A DNA stretch of 64,000 nt from Nitrospirota bacterium (GCA_004296885.1 SCVN01000023.1:513391-577390), one strand, 5' to 3'; numbered from the stretch's first letter, positions 44,370 through 54,800 are shown. Program-made: numbers and translations. Notes: generated from the sequence alone by a model not told the origin.

Positions 44370-46676
44370 TTATCGTTTACTGATCGAGGTCGCCAAATTC
44401 TGCAGTGCCGAGAGCGAGTTGTTCACCGCCTGGCTCTGGGTTTGGAACTGCCCCAGCACGCTCTCCAGCCGGTTGAACTGGTCGCGCAGCCGTTTTCCCT
44501 CTTCGTCGATCGCCGCGCTCTTCCTGGCGACGTCCTTGTCTATCAGCGCAATGCTGTCGGTCAGCCCGTTGACCCTGGCCTGGATCGGCCCGTTCACCCT
44601 GGTCGTGACGTCAAGAAGGCTGGCCACCCGGTCCGAGACGCCCGCCGAGACCGTGACGGTTCCGTAAGAACCGACCGTGGTCACCGGGGCCTTGACCTTG
44701 AGGCCGCTTTCCAGCCCCCCGCCGGCGGTCAGTACCTCGCCGGCCCCGGTCGCCTTGTGGCTGTTGATGCGACCGGCTACGTCCACCCCTTGGGAAGTGA
44801 GGGCGGTCGCGCCGATCCCCGATTGATTGGTTGCGGCCACGGTCGAGAAGGCCACCAGTTTGTAGTCGTCACCGTAATTGGTGGCGGTAATCTGCAGCGT
44901 GCCACTGTTGTTGGAGGCGCTGGCGGCGATACCCTTGGTGGCGAAGGCGCTGTTGAGCCCGTTCACAATGTCGCTGATCTTGCTCCCCGCCGAGAACGTC
45001 GCGCTGGCGGCAAGAGGCGTGTCGCCCGACACAGTCGCGTTCGAATAGAGACTCACCGTGATGGTCTCGGCCGCCGTGATTCCGCCGGCGGGGACGGTGT
45101 TGCCGCCCGTGATCGTGGCCTTCGTCGGCACCTGGGTGACCTCGACCGCATAGGCGCCCGGTTGGGTGTCGGCGGTCTTGCTGACGTATTGGACCAGCGA
45201 GTTGCTCGGCACGCCCAGTCCGACGAAGAGCCTGGTGACATCCCGCAAGCTTTTGGCGACGGCCGCGTCGAACTTCGACTCGTCCAGCGTGAGTTGCCCG
45301 GTCGTCTTGTTGGTGCTGACGCCCACCTTGCCGAGACTGTTGATGTCCGTGCTCGCGCCGGGGACCACCGAGGTAATCAGGCTCTGAAGCCGCCGTTGGA
45401 GCATGAGGGCCGTGCTGTCCCCCAACAACGGCTTGGCGCTGCTGCCTTTGGGGTCGTACGACAGTTGCCCCTGCAGATACTTGATCGCCGTGTTATAGCC
45501 GGAGATAAAATCTTTGACTTTGGTCTTGATGTTGCTCGTATCGGATGAGACCGTCACATTAACGGTCTCGCTGCTGGCTGCCTTTAAAAGGTTCAGCGTG
45601 ACGCCCTGGATCGCATCGGTGACGGTGTTGCTGGCTTTCGTGAATGTCAGGTTCCCCACTTGCACGACCGCATCCTGGGCCGATTGCAGCGTCGGATTGA
45701 AGACATCCACCGAAAAGGTGTCGTCGGCAACCAAGGTGCCGGCCCCGAAGGCGAGCTGGACCCCTTCGTTCGTCGAATTGGAAGCGGCCGCGCTGTCGAT
45801 GTAGTTCGTGAGGGCGCCCTGGGTTGTGATCGCGTTGGACCCGTTATAGGTTGCCCCGTTGGCCCCCAGGTAGGTGATGCCTCCGTCCGTCGAATATTTG
45901 TAGGTGGCGGCCCCGGCCGCGCCGCCAGCGACGATTTTTACCAAAAAACTCTTATTTGTGGTGCCCGTGTAATTGTTGCCGGAATTGGACGAGACCGTGC
46001 CCGCGAAGCTATTCGTCGTCGCAGCATAGGCCGCTTCCACTTGCTTGTTGGCGAAATCCAGGTTCGTCGGGTTGCTGGAGATCGTGATCGTATTGGCCGA
46101 ACCCGAGTTCTTGGCGGTCAGGACCAACCGATAGGGATTCGAGCCGGACCCGTCGCTCAGGATGGAGGCCGTCGCGTCCCCGGTCTGCGCGTTGATCAGA
46201 TCCCGGAGCTGCGTCAAGGTCGTGGAGGTCGTCACCGCCACGCTGGTGGTCTTGCCGGCCGCGCCCACTTTAAAGGCGAACGTGCCGGCGGCGCCGGCGA
46301 CCGCGGTCGTGCTCTGGTCCACAAATCCTTGGGACGCCAGCACCTGCGCTTGCGCAAGTTGGTTGACTTTGACCGCATAGGTCCCGGGAGAAGCGGAGGT
46401 GGCGACGGATGCCGACAGCAGATCCAATCCCGTGGAAGACTTTGTGACCGAGACCGTATTGCTGTTGAAATTGGCCAGAGCGGCCAGAGCACCGGCCTTG
46501 TCCTTGAGCCCGGACATTTGCACGCTTAAGTTGTTGAGTTCGACGCCGGTCGCCGTCAGCGCTTGTTTTTTCTGGTTCAACAGGTCGATCGGGCGCTGCT
46601 GAAGCTGTAAAATGTTCGCGATGAGGTCGTCGTATTTGGTCCCGGAGATCAGACCGGTTGAAGAAGTAATCCCCAT
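44370..46676 (-). CDS. fliD: Flagellar filament cap protein FliD
   Basis: A large (768-residue) hook-associated protein 2 that caps the filament and folds flagellin. N-terminal GITSSTGLISGTKYDDLIANILQLQQRPIDLL and C-terminal coiled coil (QFNRLESVLGQFQTQSQAVNNSLSALQNLATSI) are typical. The middle is longer than average and contains Ser/Thr/Gly-rich beta repeats (flagellin_IN-like), as in other exposed caps. It lies between fliS and flaG on the same strand. Confidence 0.93.
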   Translation of the reverse strand: MGITSSTGLISGTKYDDLIANILQLQQRPIDLLNQKKQALTATGVELNNLSVQMSGLKDKAGALAALANFNSNTVSVTKSSTGLDLLSASVATSASPGTYAVKVNQLAQAQVLASQGFVDQSTTAVAGAAGTFAFKVGAAGKTTSVAVTTSTTLTQLRDLINAQTGDATASILSDGSGSNPYRLVLTAKNSGSANTITISSNPTNLDFANKQVEAAYAATTNSFAGTVSSNSGNNYTGTTNKSFLVKIVAGGAAGAATYKYSTDGGITYLGANGATYNGSNAITTQGALTNYIDSAAASNSTNEGVQLAFGAGTLVADDTFSVDVFNPTLQSAQDAVVQVGNLTFTKASNTVTDAIQGVTLNLLKAASSETVNVTVSSDTSNIKTKVKDFISGYNTAIKYLQGQLSYDPKGSSAKPLLGDSTALMLQRRLQSLITSVVPGASTDINSLGKVGVSTNKTTGQLTLDESKFDAAVAKSLRDVTRLFVGLGVPSNSLVQYVSKTADTQPGAYAVEVTQVPTKATITGGNTVPAGGITAAETITVSLYSNATVSGDTPLAASATFSAGSKISDIVNGLNSAFATKGIAASASNNSGTLQITATNYGDDYKLVAFSTVAATNQSGIGATALTSQGVDVAGRINSHKATGAGEVLTAGGGLESGLKVKAPVTTVGSYGTVTVSAGVSDRVASLLDVTTRVNGPIQARVNGLTDSIALIDKDVARKSAAIDEEGKRLRDQFNRLESVLGQFQTQSQAVNNSLSALQNLATSISKR

Positions 46677-46708
46677 GTATGCTCCCAGACCTACTGTGAC
46701 CCGTCAGA

Positions 46709-47053
46709 TCAGACCCGTTGATTGAGAAACAAGCCGGCCACGGCACGGAGACGAGCGGCGATGGACAACTGCTCCGGCGACGGGACTTGCCGGATCACCT
46801 TGCCCGTATTTTCGTCCAGCACGCTCACGACGATCTGGTTGGTCTCATCGTCATGGGCGAATCGGAACGACGTCGAGGCGGCTGCCAAGGCCCGATTGGC
46901 TTCTCTGATCGCGTCCTCGACGGCGGCACTTCCACCGGAAGTTGCCGCCACCGGCGAGGATGCGGGGGCGGGATGGGTCGACGTCCTGTCCGGGGCAGAG
47001 GCCGTCAGCAGCCCTCCGGCACCGTTTACGACTGGATGGAGGTCATTGCTCAT
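46709..47053 (-). CDS. flaG: FlaG family protein
   Basis: A 114-residue protein with an unstructured, Ser/Ala/Pro-rich N-terminus and a C-terminal FlaG domain (about 45-105): FRFAHDDETNQIVVSVLDENTGKVIRQVPSPEQLSIAARL. FlaG proteins influence filament length; their precise role is not settled. It starts at ATG 47053; longer frames upstream overlap the flagellin terminator. Confidence 0.85.
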   Translation of the reverse strand: MSNDLHPVVNGAGGLLTASAPDRTSTHPAPASSPVAATSGGSAAVEDAIREANRALAAASTSFRFAHDDETNQIVVSVLDENTGKVIRQVPSPEQLSIAARLRAVAGLFLNQRV

Positions 47054-47080
47054 AACGCACCTACTCTCGCTGCGGAGTGG

Positions 47081-47114
47081 GGAGGAGGGATCCCCTCCCG
47101 GGAATCCCTCCTCC
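47081..47114 (-). terminator. Hairpin after flagellin
   Basis: An 11-bp perfect stem, GGAGGAGGGAT with ATCCCTCCTCC, begins 9 nt after the fliC stop and has a 12-nt loop. It likely reduces read-through from flagellin into flaG and the genes beyond. Confidence 0.6.
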
Positions 47115-47122
47115 GTCACCGC

Positions 47123-48979
47123 TTACCGTCCCAGGAGCTGGAGAGCCACCTGAGAGGTTTGGTTGGCCTGAGCCAAGATGGCCGTGCCTGCCTGCGTCAA
47201 GATCTGCGCCCTGGTGAACCGGGCCGTCTCGAACGCATAGTCGGCGTCCCTGATCCGCGATTCGGAAGCCGAGAGGTTCTCGGCCGCGGTGTTCAGGGTC
47301 TGGATCGTCTGCGTGATCCGGCTTTGGACCGCGCCGATGCTCGACCGCGTGACGCTGATCTGGTCGATCGCCGCGTCAATCGAAAGGATCGCGTTCGTGG
47401 CACCCGACTGCGTCGAGATGTCCAGCGTGCTCACCTTGTTGGTGCTGTCCACGGCCACCGTCCTGGCCGTCAGGTTGGTGCCTGAGGAATCCGCCCCCAA
47501 ACGGCTGACCGTGGTCCCGCCGATCGTGAACGCACTCTTCGAGTTCAGCGTCACCGTCCCGCGTTGCACGTTGGCGCTGTTGGTGAACGTCAAGCCCAGC
47601 GCGGTGGTCACTGCGCTCAGCCCGTTATTGGACACCGTGATGTTCCGGCCGTCCTTCGCGGTCAACTTGAGCTTGCCGGCTGCGTCGATGGAGGCCGACA
47701 CGCCGGTGCTGCTCGTCTGGGCGTTGATCGCCGACGTCAAGGCGCCGTTGCCGTCACTGGCTGTGACCGTCACCGCGCCGATGTCCACGCCGTTGATGCG
47801 GAAGTCGCCGGCGCTCAGCGTGACGGCTGTGATCGCCCCGCTGCCCGTCACGACGTTCGCATCGGCCGTGGCCGACACCTGGGTGGTGTTCTTCACCGCG
47901 TTGATCGCGGCGGCTTTGGCGATCGCCGAGCTCTCGCCGTTCCGTGTCACCACCGCACTCGCGGTGTTGGACGCCAGGAAGCCGCTGGCGATGGTCCCGA
48001 TTTCCGACCCGAGGATCAGGGCCAAAGCCGTGCCGGCCGCGCCCTGGCAGCCGGAGAGCGTGAGGTTCCGCCCGCCGCTCACCGAGACGGTCACGTAACC
48101 GGTACCGGCCGCGCCCGTGCCGCGGAGGCTGACCCCCACCACGCTGGCCAGAGCCAGGTTCGTGTTGACCGTGTTGATCACGCCGGCCGTGAGCGATCCG
48201 CCCGAGGCCGCCGTCGTGGAAGTGTAGGCGCCCACCAAGATGGTCGCCGTCGTGGCGCCGTTGCCCACGACCAGGAACGTGCTGGACGTGCTGGTCACGC
48301 TGGCGACACCGCAGGCGATGTTCCCCGTGAACTCCACGACCGAGTTGGTGTCGTCCGCGCTGTCGGTCACGACGTTCGTGCCGTTGACGGTCACCTGACC
48401 GGCCGTGATGTTCCCGCTCTGGCCGTTGAACGCGCCGTCTTGCAGGTACGACGTCAACGTCGCGCGGGTGCCGAGGCTCTTGGCCCGGGCATCGCTGATA
48501 TCGAAGCCGAGGGTCTGGTTGGCGTTCGCGCCGATCTGGAACACCCGGCCGCTGTAGGAACCGTCCAACAGGTTGGCGCCGTTGAACTCCGCCGTATTCG
48601 CCACCCGGGTCAACTCTGAAACCAACTGCCCTGCTTCCGCGTTCAGCGTGGTCCGGTCGGCCGCCGTGTTGTCGTCGGAAGCCGACTGCACCGCCAACTC
48701 ACGCAACCGCTGTAGAATGGTGGTGCTGGTGTTCAAGGACCCTTCCGCCGTCTGCACCAGGGAGATCGCGTTGTTGGCATTGCGCGCCGCCTGCTGCAGT
48801 CCACGGACCTGCGCATTCAGCTTGGTTGCGATGGACAGGCCGGCCGCGTCGTCGGCGGCCCGGTTGATCCGCAGACCGGACGACAGCCGTTCCAACGATC
48901 TGGAGAGCTCGCTGTTGGACACGCCGACGTTCCGCTGCGCGTTGATGCTGGAAAGATTGGTATTGACTGTGAGTGCCAT
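47123..48979 (-). CDS. fliC: Flagellin
   Basis: A 618-residue flagellin with conserved D0/D1 ends. The N-terminus is LTVNTNLSSINAQRNVG... with LERLSSGLRINRAADDAAGL; the C-terminus is FTRAQILTQAGTAILAQANQTSQVALQLLGR. The long central region (about 170-500) is Ser/Thr/Asn-rich, beta-type and surface exposed, so a plausible glycan acceptor. Two cysteines lie in it (about residues 223 and 311), which is unusual for flagellins. AAGGAGG precedes the ATG. The neighbouring island at 49.2-64 kb is most likely its glycosylation machinery. Confidence 0.96.
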   Translation of the reverse strand: MALTVNTNLSSINAQRNVGVSNSELSRSLERLSSGLRINRAADDAAGLSIATKLNAQVRGLQQAARNANNAISLVQTAEGSLNTSTTILQRLRELAVQSASDDNTAADRTTLNAEAGQLVSELTRVANTAEFNGANLLDGSYSGRVFQIGANANQTLGFDISDARAKSLGTRATLTSYLQDGAFNGQSGNITAGQVTVNGTNVVTDSADDTNSVVEFTGNIACGVASVTSTSSTFLVVGNGATTATILVGAYTSTTAASGGSLTAGVINTVNTNLALASVVGVSLRGTGAAGTGYVTVSVSGGRNLTLSGCQGAAGTALALILGSEIGTIASGFLASNTASAVVTRNGESSAIAKAAAINAVKNTTQVSATADANVVTGSGAITAVTLSAGDFRINGVDIGAVTVTASDGNGALTSAINAQTSSTGVSASIDAAGKLKLTAKDGRNITVSNNGLSAVTTALGLTFTNSANVQRGTVTLNSKSAFTIGGTTVSRLGADSSGTNLTARTVAVDSTNKVSTLDISTQSGATNAILSIDAAIDQISVTRSSIGAVQSRITQTIQTLNTAAENLSASESRIRDADYAFETARFTRAQILTQAGTAILAQANQTSQVALQLLGR

Positions 48980-49003
48980 TGCGAATCCTCCTTGAAGGGT
49001 ATG

Positions 49004-49029
49004 GTTACCAACGCATCCGTGCTGGTAAC
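49004..49029. promoter_or_regulatory. Inverted repeat in the flagellin leader
   Basis: GTTACCA and TGGTAAC (7-bp perfect dyad, 12-nt spacing) lie 25-50 nt ahead of the fliC start. It may be an operator or an mRNA hairpin. I found no convincing sigma-28 or sigma-54 promoter. Confidence 0.35.
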
Positions 49030-49210
49030 GTCAAGTTAGTTGTTCCGCTTGCCAGACTCATTCGCACCGTTGCGCTCCTTCACCCCCTTTCGTGGAGCTT
49101 GTCGAACGAGGCTGTTATCGGAGGTTCTTCCTGACAACTTGACCCCCTGTTTCGTTCCCGGAAACAACGTTCATCTCCCTGCACAAACGGACAGGAACCG
49201 ACAGGCCCGA

Positions 49211-49432
49211 TCAGTTTCCTTCCACACGGGCCAATGCCGGTTGAGCGGCCCGGCCCGCCTTCCGGTCTTCCCGCGCCAACACTTCCAGAAACCAAGCCAG
49301 GTCGCCTTTGCAGCTCGTGCAGTAGAGGCCGGGGTGGTGTTCGGAGGGCCGGTTGAAATACCCCTCCCTCCACAGCTGCCTCACGTCTTCATACGTCAGG
49401 TTCAGACAGTAGCAGAGCATGTCTCTTGCCAT
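49211..49432 (-). CDS. Bfd-like [2Fe-2S] protein
   Basis: A 73-residue protein with four cysteines in CxC (7 and 9) and CxxC (38 and 41), with a helical region between (TYEDVRQLWREGYFNRPS). This is the layout of bacterioferritin-associated ferredoxin (Bfd)-like cluster domains. I start at ATG 49432 after GAGGA. It sits between flagellin and the glycosylation genes, where an electron-transfer or sensing role is unexplained. Confidence 0.65.
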   Translation of the reverse strand: MARDMLCYCLNLTYEDVRQLWREGYFNRPSEHHPGLYCTSCKGDLAWFLEVLAREDRKAGRAAQPALARVEGN

Positions 49433-49534
49433 AGTATCCTCGTCCTTCGACTTCGCTCGAAACGACACGGCGACGCGGAGACACGGAGATCGCCCCCTCT
49501 CCCATTCACCGCGTCACCCCTTCCCCGCGTCTCT

Positions 49535-50281
49535 TTACATCACGCATCCCGGAGCACCGCTTCCGGCTCCGGCTGGTTCTCCCAGTTCCCCCGTTTCCTC
49601 GCTGGGCTTGAATGTCTGCATCAGATGTTCCAGAAACGTGAGGGTCCCGGTGCGCCGGTCCAGGCCGGCCACATAGCAGACCGGCTTTGCGTCACCTCTG
49701 ATGGTCAAGTAGCGCAAGGGGTCGTTGCCGGGATCATCCGGCAGATCCACGACCCGGTGGGCCAGCGGCGGCAGGGAGACGACAAACCGACGCACCTCCT
49801 TCGTCGTGACCACCCGCACCTCAGGCTCAATCACGGCATGTTCGGACACATTCCCCAGAAACAGCCGGATGCCCAGCCAAGGCGGAAGGGGGCCGAGCGG
49901 AAAGTACCCGTAGTTGGGCTGGTAGGTAATCGCATCCGTCAAGCCGAGGGCGACATCCAACGGATAGTGGATCGGCGAAGCGCCGGGACCAGGCTGATAC
50001 AAGAACCCGTACTCGTAGGGGTGCCGCTTTCCCTTGAGATCGTAGGTCACCTCGGTCAAGACCATGGCGCTGTCGTCCCACACGGGCAGGACCGTTCCGA
50101 GATCCACCACCGTGTCGTCTAATGGAAGGTTGGTCGTCGCCAGGTCGCGACCATCCGGAGCATAGAGGAAGGCCCGGACCCCCGTGACACCGCACCGATC
50201 AAACCGATCGTACGGATGCACCAGCTCAAGGTGCTGGCTGGTGCCGGGGATTAAGAACGTGGCAAACAACATCTGCCGCAT
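49535..50281 (-). CDS. Unknown protein A of the flagellin island
   Basis: 248 residues from ATG 50281, preceded by GAGGA at 6 nt; GTG 50293 is in frame. It is beta-rich with many prolines and aromatics (VRAFLYAPDGRDLATTNL, LGIRLFLGNVSEHAVIEPEVRVV, SLPPLAHRVVDL) and has no signal peptide or membrane helix. It is similar in layout and length to the next gene upstream, so they look like ancient duplicates. Function is unknown; position implies a role in flagellin modification. Confidence 0.55.
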   Translation of the reverse strand: MRQMLFATFLIPGTSQHLELVHPYDRFDRCGVTGVRAFLYAPDGRDLATTNLPLDDTVVDLGTVLPVWDDSAMVLTEVTYDLKGKRHPYEYGFLYQPGPGASPIHYPLDVALGLTDAITYQPNYGYFPLGPLPPWLGIRLFLGNVSEHAVIEPEVRVVTTKEVRRFVVSLPPLAHRVVDLPDDPGNDPLRYLTIRGDAKPVCYVAGLDRRTGTLTFLEHLMQTFKPSEETGELGEPAGAGSGAPGCVM

Positions 50282-50313
50282 GACGGTCCTCACGTGCGGC
50301 GCTCAGCGCGCCC

Positions 50314-51075
50314 TCACTTGATGTGCTGGATCGAGAACGCTTCCGCTGCCGCTCCGTCGCGCTCGCTCAGGGTATACAAGTCGTAGGGATAGGTGGACTC
50401 CACCAGAAAGCGCGCAGCGGTCCCGTCAAAGACCGTCCCTTCCAGGAGGCGATTGAGACAGACGATCTTGCATCCGAGTCTCGGGATGTCGGCGGTGAGC
50501 GTCGAGACCCGTCGCCTCTCCGTCAGCCGCGAGATCGCAATGCGGTTGTCCCCGCTGCCTCGGTTCATCAGGAACAGGGACAAGAGCGCCCCCGGCTGCA
50601 GCGGAAACGGGATGCAGCGCACGTGCCGCCAAGCCGATTCCTCGAGCGGGTGCCGGCGTGAATGGCAGGTAGCGAAAGTTCCGGGCCCCACGATCTGGAA
50701 ATGGTTGAGGGTATAGGGGCCGCGAAACACCAGGAGGCCATATTCCAGGCCGGATTGAGGCGTCAGCCCCAAGGACAGACGCCAGATTTCACCCGGCGCC
50801 ACCCGCTTGGCGTGGCTGGCCAACAGCGTTCCGTCGGCCGCATATTGATCCACAACCCGTTCCACGCCGGCCTGCTGTTCCAACTTCCGGCGCCGGGCGG
50901 CAGCGATCGCCGCCGATCCGGACGGTACCCCCAGCGAATGGATCAAGTCGGAGACCAGGACGTGCGTTTCCAGGCTCTCGGTCCTGAGCCAGGGGCAGAA
51001 CTCGACCGGCTTCCCTTGCGGGTAGGTGATGCGGGCGGCCTGTTTGTACTGGTGCACTGCCGCAAGTTCAGGCAT
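50314..51075 (-). CDS. Unknown protein B of the flagellin island
   Basis: 253 residues from ATG 51075. Its order of elements matches the neighbouring protein A: a DGxxLA strand (YAADGTLLASHAKRVAPGEIW), then LLSLFLMNRGSGDNRIAISRL aligning to LGIRLFLGNVSEHAVIE, then PRLGCKIVCLNRLLEG. I do not recognise the family. It overlaps the upstream methyltransferase by 8 nt, so it belongs to that transcript. Confidence 0.55.
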   Translation of the reverse strand: MPELAAVHQYKQAARITYPQGKPVEFCPWLRTESLETHVLVSDLIHSLGVPSGSAAIAAARRRKLEQQAGVERVVDQYAADGTLLASHAKRVAPGEIWRLSLGLTPQSGLEYGLLVFRGPYTLNHFQIVGPGTFATCHSRRHPLEESAWRHVRCIPFPLQPGALLSLFLMNRGSGDNRIAISRLTERRRVSTLTADIPRLGCKIVCLNRLLEGTVFDGTAARFLVESTYPYDLYTLSERDGAAAEAFSIQHIK

Positions 51076-51832
51076 GGGAGGCGTTGCCTTCCGGGGATAT
51101 GCGCCACAGGTAGGCTTCATCGGGTACCAGAGCCCTGGCCGGCTGATCCGGTCTCAGGGCATTTTTGAAGCCGCCCCTTCCCTCCAGGAACCGTCCCCCG
51201 GGGAACAGGGTCTCGGCGACCTTCCGATAGGTGGCCGCATCGTGCAGAAACAGCATGCCTCCCGGGCGGAGCACTCCTCGCGTGGCGATGCGCTCCAGTG
51301 TCGGAATGCGTGCACGTCCATCCACGATCGCCACATCGACCGGCCCTGCAATCGCCTCCAGATACTCGTGAAACTCCTCGGCGGTCCCGTCGCCGGTCAT
51401 CCCCGTGGCCTGCCGGAGCAGGAGCTTGACCGTCAAGGGTCCGGCCAGGAACAGCGAGTCCACGTGCAGCACCGGCTTGGGATAATACTTGGGCCGGAGC
51501 GGGCCGATAAACCGCCGCTGCTCGACGGGAACGCCCCCCGCGTGCAGCGTGAGGAGGCGTCGAATCCACGCTTCCACGACTTCGAACCAGCTCCAGTTAT
51601 GCTCGATCCCGATGTAGGTGCCGCCGGTCGTCCGGATCTGGTCGCACAGGTGGTAGGTGGAGAGGCCGATCCCGGTTTCCAAGATGGTCGGCCGCTGGAC
51701 CGTGGCGATCGTTTCCTGGAGCGCCGCGAAGACCGTCGGGCTCATGTTCGGCTGAAGCCCCTTCACATCGGCATAGGCCAGCGAAAGATCCGGACGGTGC
51801 TTGAGCATCACGGGGTCCACCGCCGCGTTCAT
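51068..51832 (-). CDS. Class I SAM-dependent methyltransferase-like protein
   Basis: 254 residues from ATG 51832, preceded by GGAGGG and overlapping the stop of the large Maf fusion as ATGA. A Rossmann-type start (TILETGIGLSTYHLCDQI, GTYIGIEHNWSWFEVV) and the later IVDGRARIPTLERI and PGGMLFLHDA fit a class I methyltransferase of the kind seen with sugar-modification genes. Substrate is unknown; O- or N-methylation of a flagellar sugar is a guess. Confidence 0.7.
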   Translation of the reverse strand: MNAAVDPVMLKHRPDLSLAYADVKGLQPNMSPTVFAALQETIATVQRPTILETGIGLSTYHLCDQIRTTGGTYIGIEHNWSWFEVVEAWIRRLLTLHAGGVPVEQRRFIGPLRPKYYPKPVLHVDSLFLAGPLTVKLLLRQATGMTGDGTAEEFHEYLEAIAGPVDVAIVDGRARIPTLERIATRGVLRPGGMLFLHDAATYRKVAETLFPGGRFLEGRGGFKNALRPDQPARALVPDEAYLWRISPEGNASHA

Positions 51833-54800
51833 CGTCCCTCCATCGCCAACGCCGGTTTCGCGGTCGTGGTCGCTTGCCGGTAGGCCGCGGCGGCCTTGAG
51901 GATCAATGCCACGTTCTCCGGATGACGGCGCAGCGCCTGCTCGAACAGCTCTCCCGCCGACATATAACAGGAGACCTGATAGAGCAGGTCTCCCGCCTCC
52001 TCGCAGAGAGACGGGTCGAGCGCGGCGGCGGCGCACAGAAACTCGGCGCCCTGATGAACCTGGTCGTGACGGAGCGAGAACAATCCCAGCTCCTTGAGCA
52101 GCGAGGGGCTCTCGGGACAAGCGGTCAGGCCTTCCTCAAACACCGCGACGACCGCCTGCAGATCTCCGGTTGCTTCATAGTGCCTGGCAAGGCTTATGTA
52201 GGCCTCCGGGCCGGTCGGCGCCACCCGGATCGCCTCCGTCAGTTTTCGCTCCGCCCTGGTCCGGTCGCCGGCCAGCCGATAAAATTCCGCCTCGGCTCGA
52301 AGCGCGTCGGCTCCGGAAAGCCTCTGCGCGCGCGACTCCAGCACCGCCCGCGCCTCGGCTGTCTTGACGGCCCAGGCATCGGTTTTTTCACGGCAGAGGC
52401 GGATCAGTTCTCCCACATTCATATAGCGGGGCGCTCGCGCCGCCACCTGCTTGAGCAGCGGCAAGGCCTCATGCGGCCGATGGCAGCGGTAAAGAATATC
52501 GCCCAGGTGGAACAACGCCTCCAGGTGCTGCGGCGCTTCCTCGATGAGCCGCCGGTACAGCTCCTGGGCGCGGGGATAATCCATGAGCTGCTTGTATCCC
52601 AAGGCGATCTGAAGCCGCTGCTCGACGGTCTCGGACGGAAGCCCGAGCAGCCGCTCCACTTCGTCCAATCGTTGCAGGAGGAGCTTGGTCCCCTCCGCGA
52701 AGGGCGTCAGCGCATCCTTGAGGCCTCGGTAGTAGGTCAGCGCTCGCTCGATCTGCCGCTTGAAGCGCTCCTTGGGATCGGCAATCTGGTCGATGGACAG
52801 GGTGGACTCCCGCGTCATATAGAGTTCCAGGAGATAGGCCCCCTCGACCAGCAGACCCATGAGTTCGTGGCGCCCTTCCATCAGCTGGCTCTGTCGCTCG
52901 GCCATTTCGGACAAGTACTCCGCCCGCTTGCTATTTTCTTTGCCTCGCTGGATCACCCGCTCGGCACGTTCCACGTAGGTCAGCATTTTCTGCGCGACCT
53001 TGAGCGTCTCCTTGGCCTCCGCGTCAATCCGCGCGACCTCGGCGCGCAGGCCGGCCCGGTCTGTTTCGCCCGGCGCATCCTTCGACACGGACGCGAACCG
53101 CTCGGCCACGCCGATGGGCTCCACGGGGCAACATTCCGCCAGGGCGTCCCGCAACGTGAGCACCTCGCTCCCCTTCAGGCCCAGCCCGCCCTCCGTCGCG
53201 TTGATGACTCGCGCGGGACTCTCCCGGATCATGTCTTCGAGGATGATTTTGAAGCTCCGGAACAGCGTCGACGTCTCGACCGGCCGCCCCAGAATATCCA
53301 CCGCCTGCTCCCGATCCTGCGGCGTGCCGGTGACGCTGGACGGACTCTCCTTGGTCAAATTACCGGCGTGTTTCTTGTCGCGATAGAAACAGAGGTCCTG
53401 ACCGACAAAGATAATGGGGTCGGCGCCGAGGAGCGTGGCGGCATTGAAGGCTTGATGGGCGCTGGACTGCGACCGGTGATCCACCCGCCCCTTCGAGGCC
53501 CAGAACCGGCTCAGGAACTTGTAGAGCGTCAGGTGCGTATCGGTGGTGAAGCGGCGCCCGGCGAAGGTGCGGAAGATGTCCGGATAATTCGCCGGGTGGC
53601 AGATCAGGATGGAGTCGGGATCCATGGGCAGGTCACGGAACTTCCGGTAGGTCATCTCGTGCGGATCGGCCGTGATCGTAATGTCGGGCACAATGCCGTT
53701 CGGCACGAGCATGCGCAGCACCGTGTCGCAGGCAATGATGACCGCCCGCCCCTTCGCGTCCCGCAGGAGGTCAAAGTTGGCTTCCAACGAGGGCCCGGCT
53801 GAGACGATGATGGCGGGCTTCCCCTTGAACAGACCGGTGAAGCGGGCCACCCCCGGCATGTCCAGGGTGAGGTGGGCGTTGTCCAGGACATTTTTCAACA
53901 TGCGCAGCCCCAACCCGCCGATCGTATTCCGGTTGATTTCCAGCACCTTCATCCGTTCCTTCACTCGCTCTTCATAGCGGGCGTAGAGAGTCTGGTGCCA
54001 CCGGGCGCTGAACCCGCAGCGGACGATGCGCAGCTTGTCGGTGACGAACATCGGCTTGCTGCAGAGGCTGAGGATATAATCGAGCCGCGGCAGGTCGTCC
54101 CCCACCACCAGATGCACCCGCTCGTCGTTCAGCAACCCCGTCAGATCCTGATGAAACATGGCCGCGTGGAAGATGCGGGGGTCGGCCTCGCAGACGATCA
54201 GGACGTGACCGCGATTCAGACGACTCAAGACTTCCGTGGCCAGGTAGCCCAGCCCCAAGCCCAGGAGCACCACCACGCCTTCGACTCCGAAATCCATGCG
54301 TTCCACAACACGCCGGGCGATGTCGCGCGGGTCTCTGTCGTAGAGGTGTCGCGGCTCCCCATGCGTCCGTTCACAGAGGTTGAGGTATCCGCTTGAAGTC
54401 TGCTCCACCGTCACCGCCGAGAGGTCCGCATCCAAGTCCGGGGGACGGCCCCGGTCCTTGTTGATCGATTTGAGCGCGGCGAGGTTGCGCGCGTACTGGC
54501 CGTCCTCGGCCGTGAACTCGCGGAAATACCGGATCACCCGCTCCGGACTGTCGCCCGCTCCTTCGCGCCAGCCCGTTCGCACCTCCGCCTTCTTGGCCAG
54601 GACCAGGAGCCCCTTGTGGTCATAGGTCTGCGCGACGGGGGTAAGTCCATTCCGCTCCAGCAACAGACGGAGGGTCGGCAGGGAAAAGATCCAGAGGTGC
54701 ACCGCCTGGAGCGTCTGCGGATGGACCGGACGCAGCGGGCGCATCAAGGTCGGCACGCCGATAAACACGTGGCCGTCATCCTTGAGGTTGATGCGCGCCT

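Noticed and set aside
48980..49100. Sigma-54 or sigma-28 promoter ahead of flagellin
   Set aside because: TGGCAAG occurs, but no matching TTGCA/TGC element at the right spacing; no TAAA-N15-GCCGATAA-like pair found.
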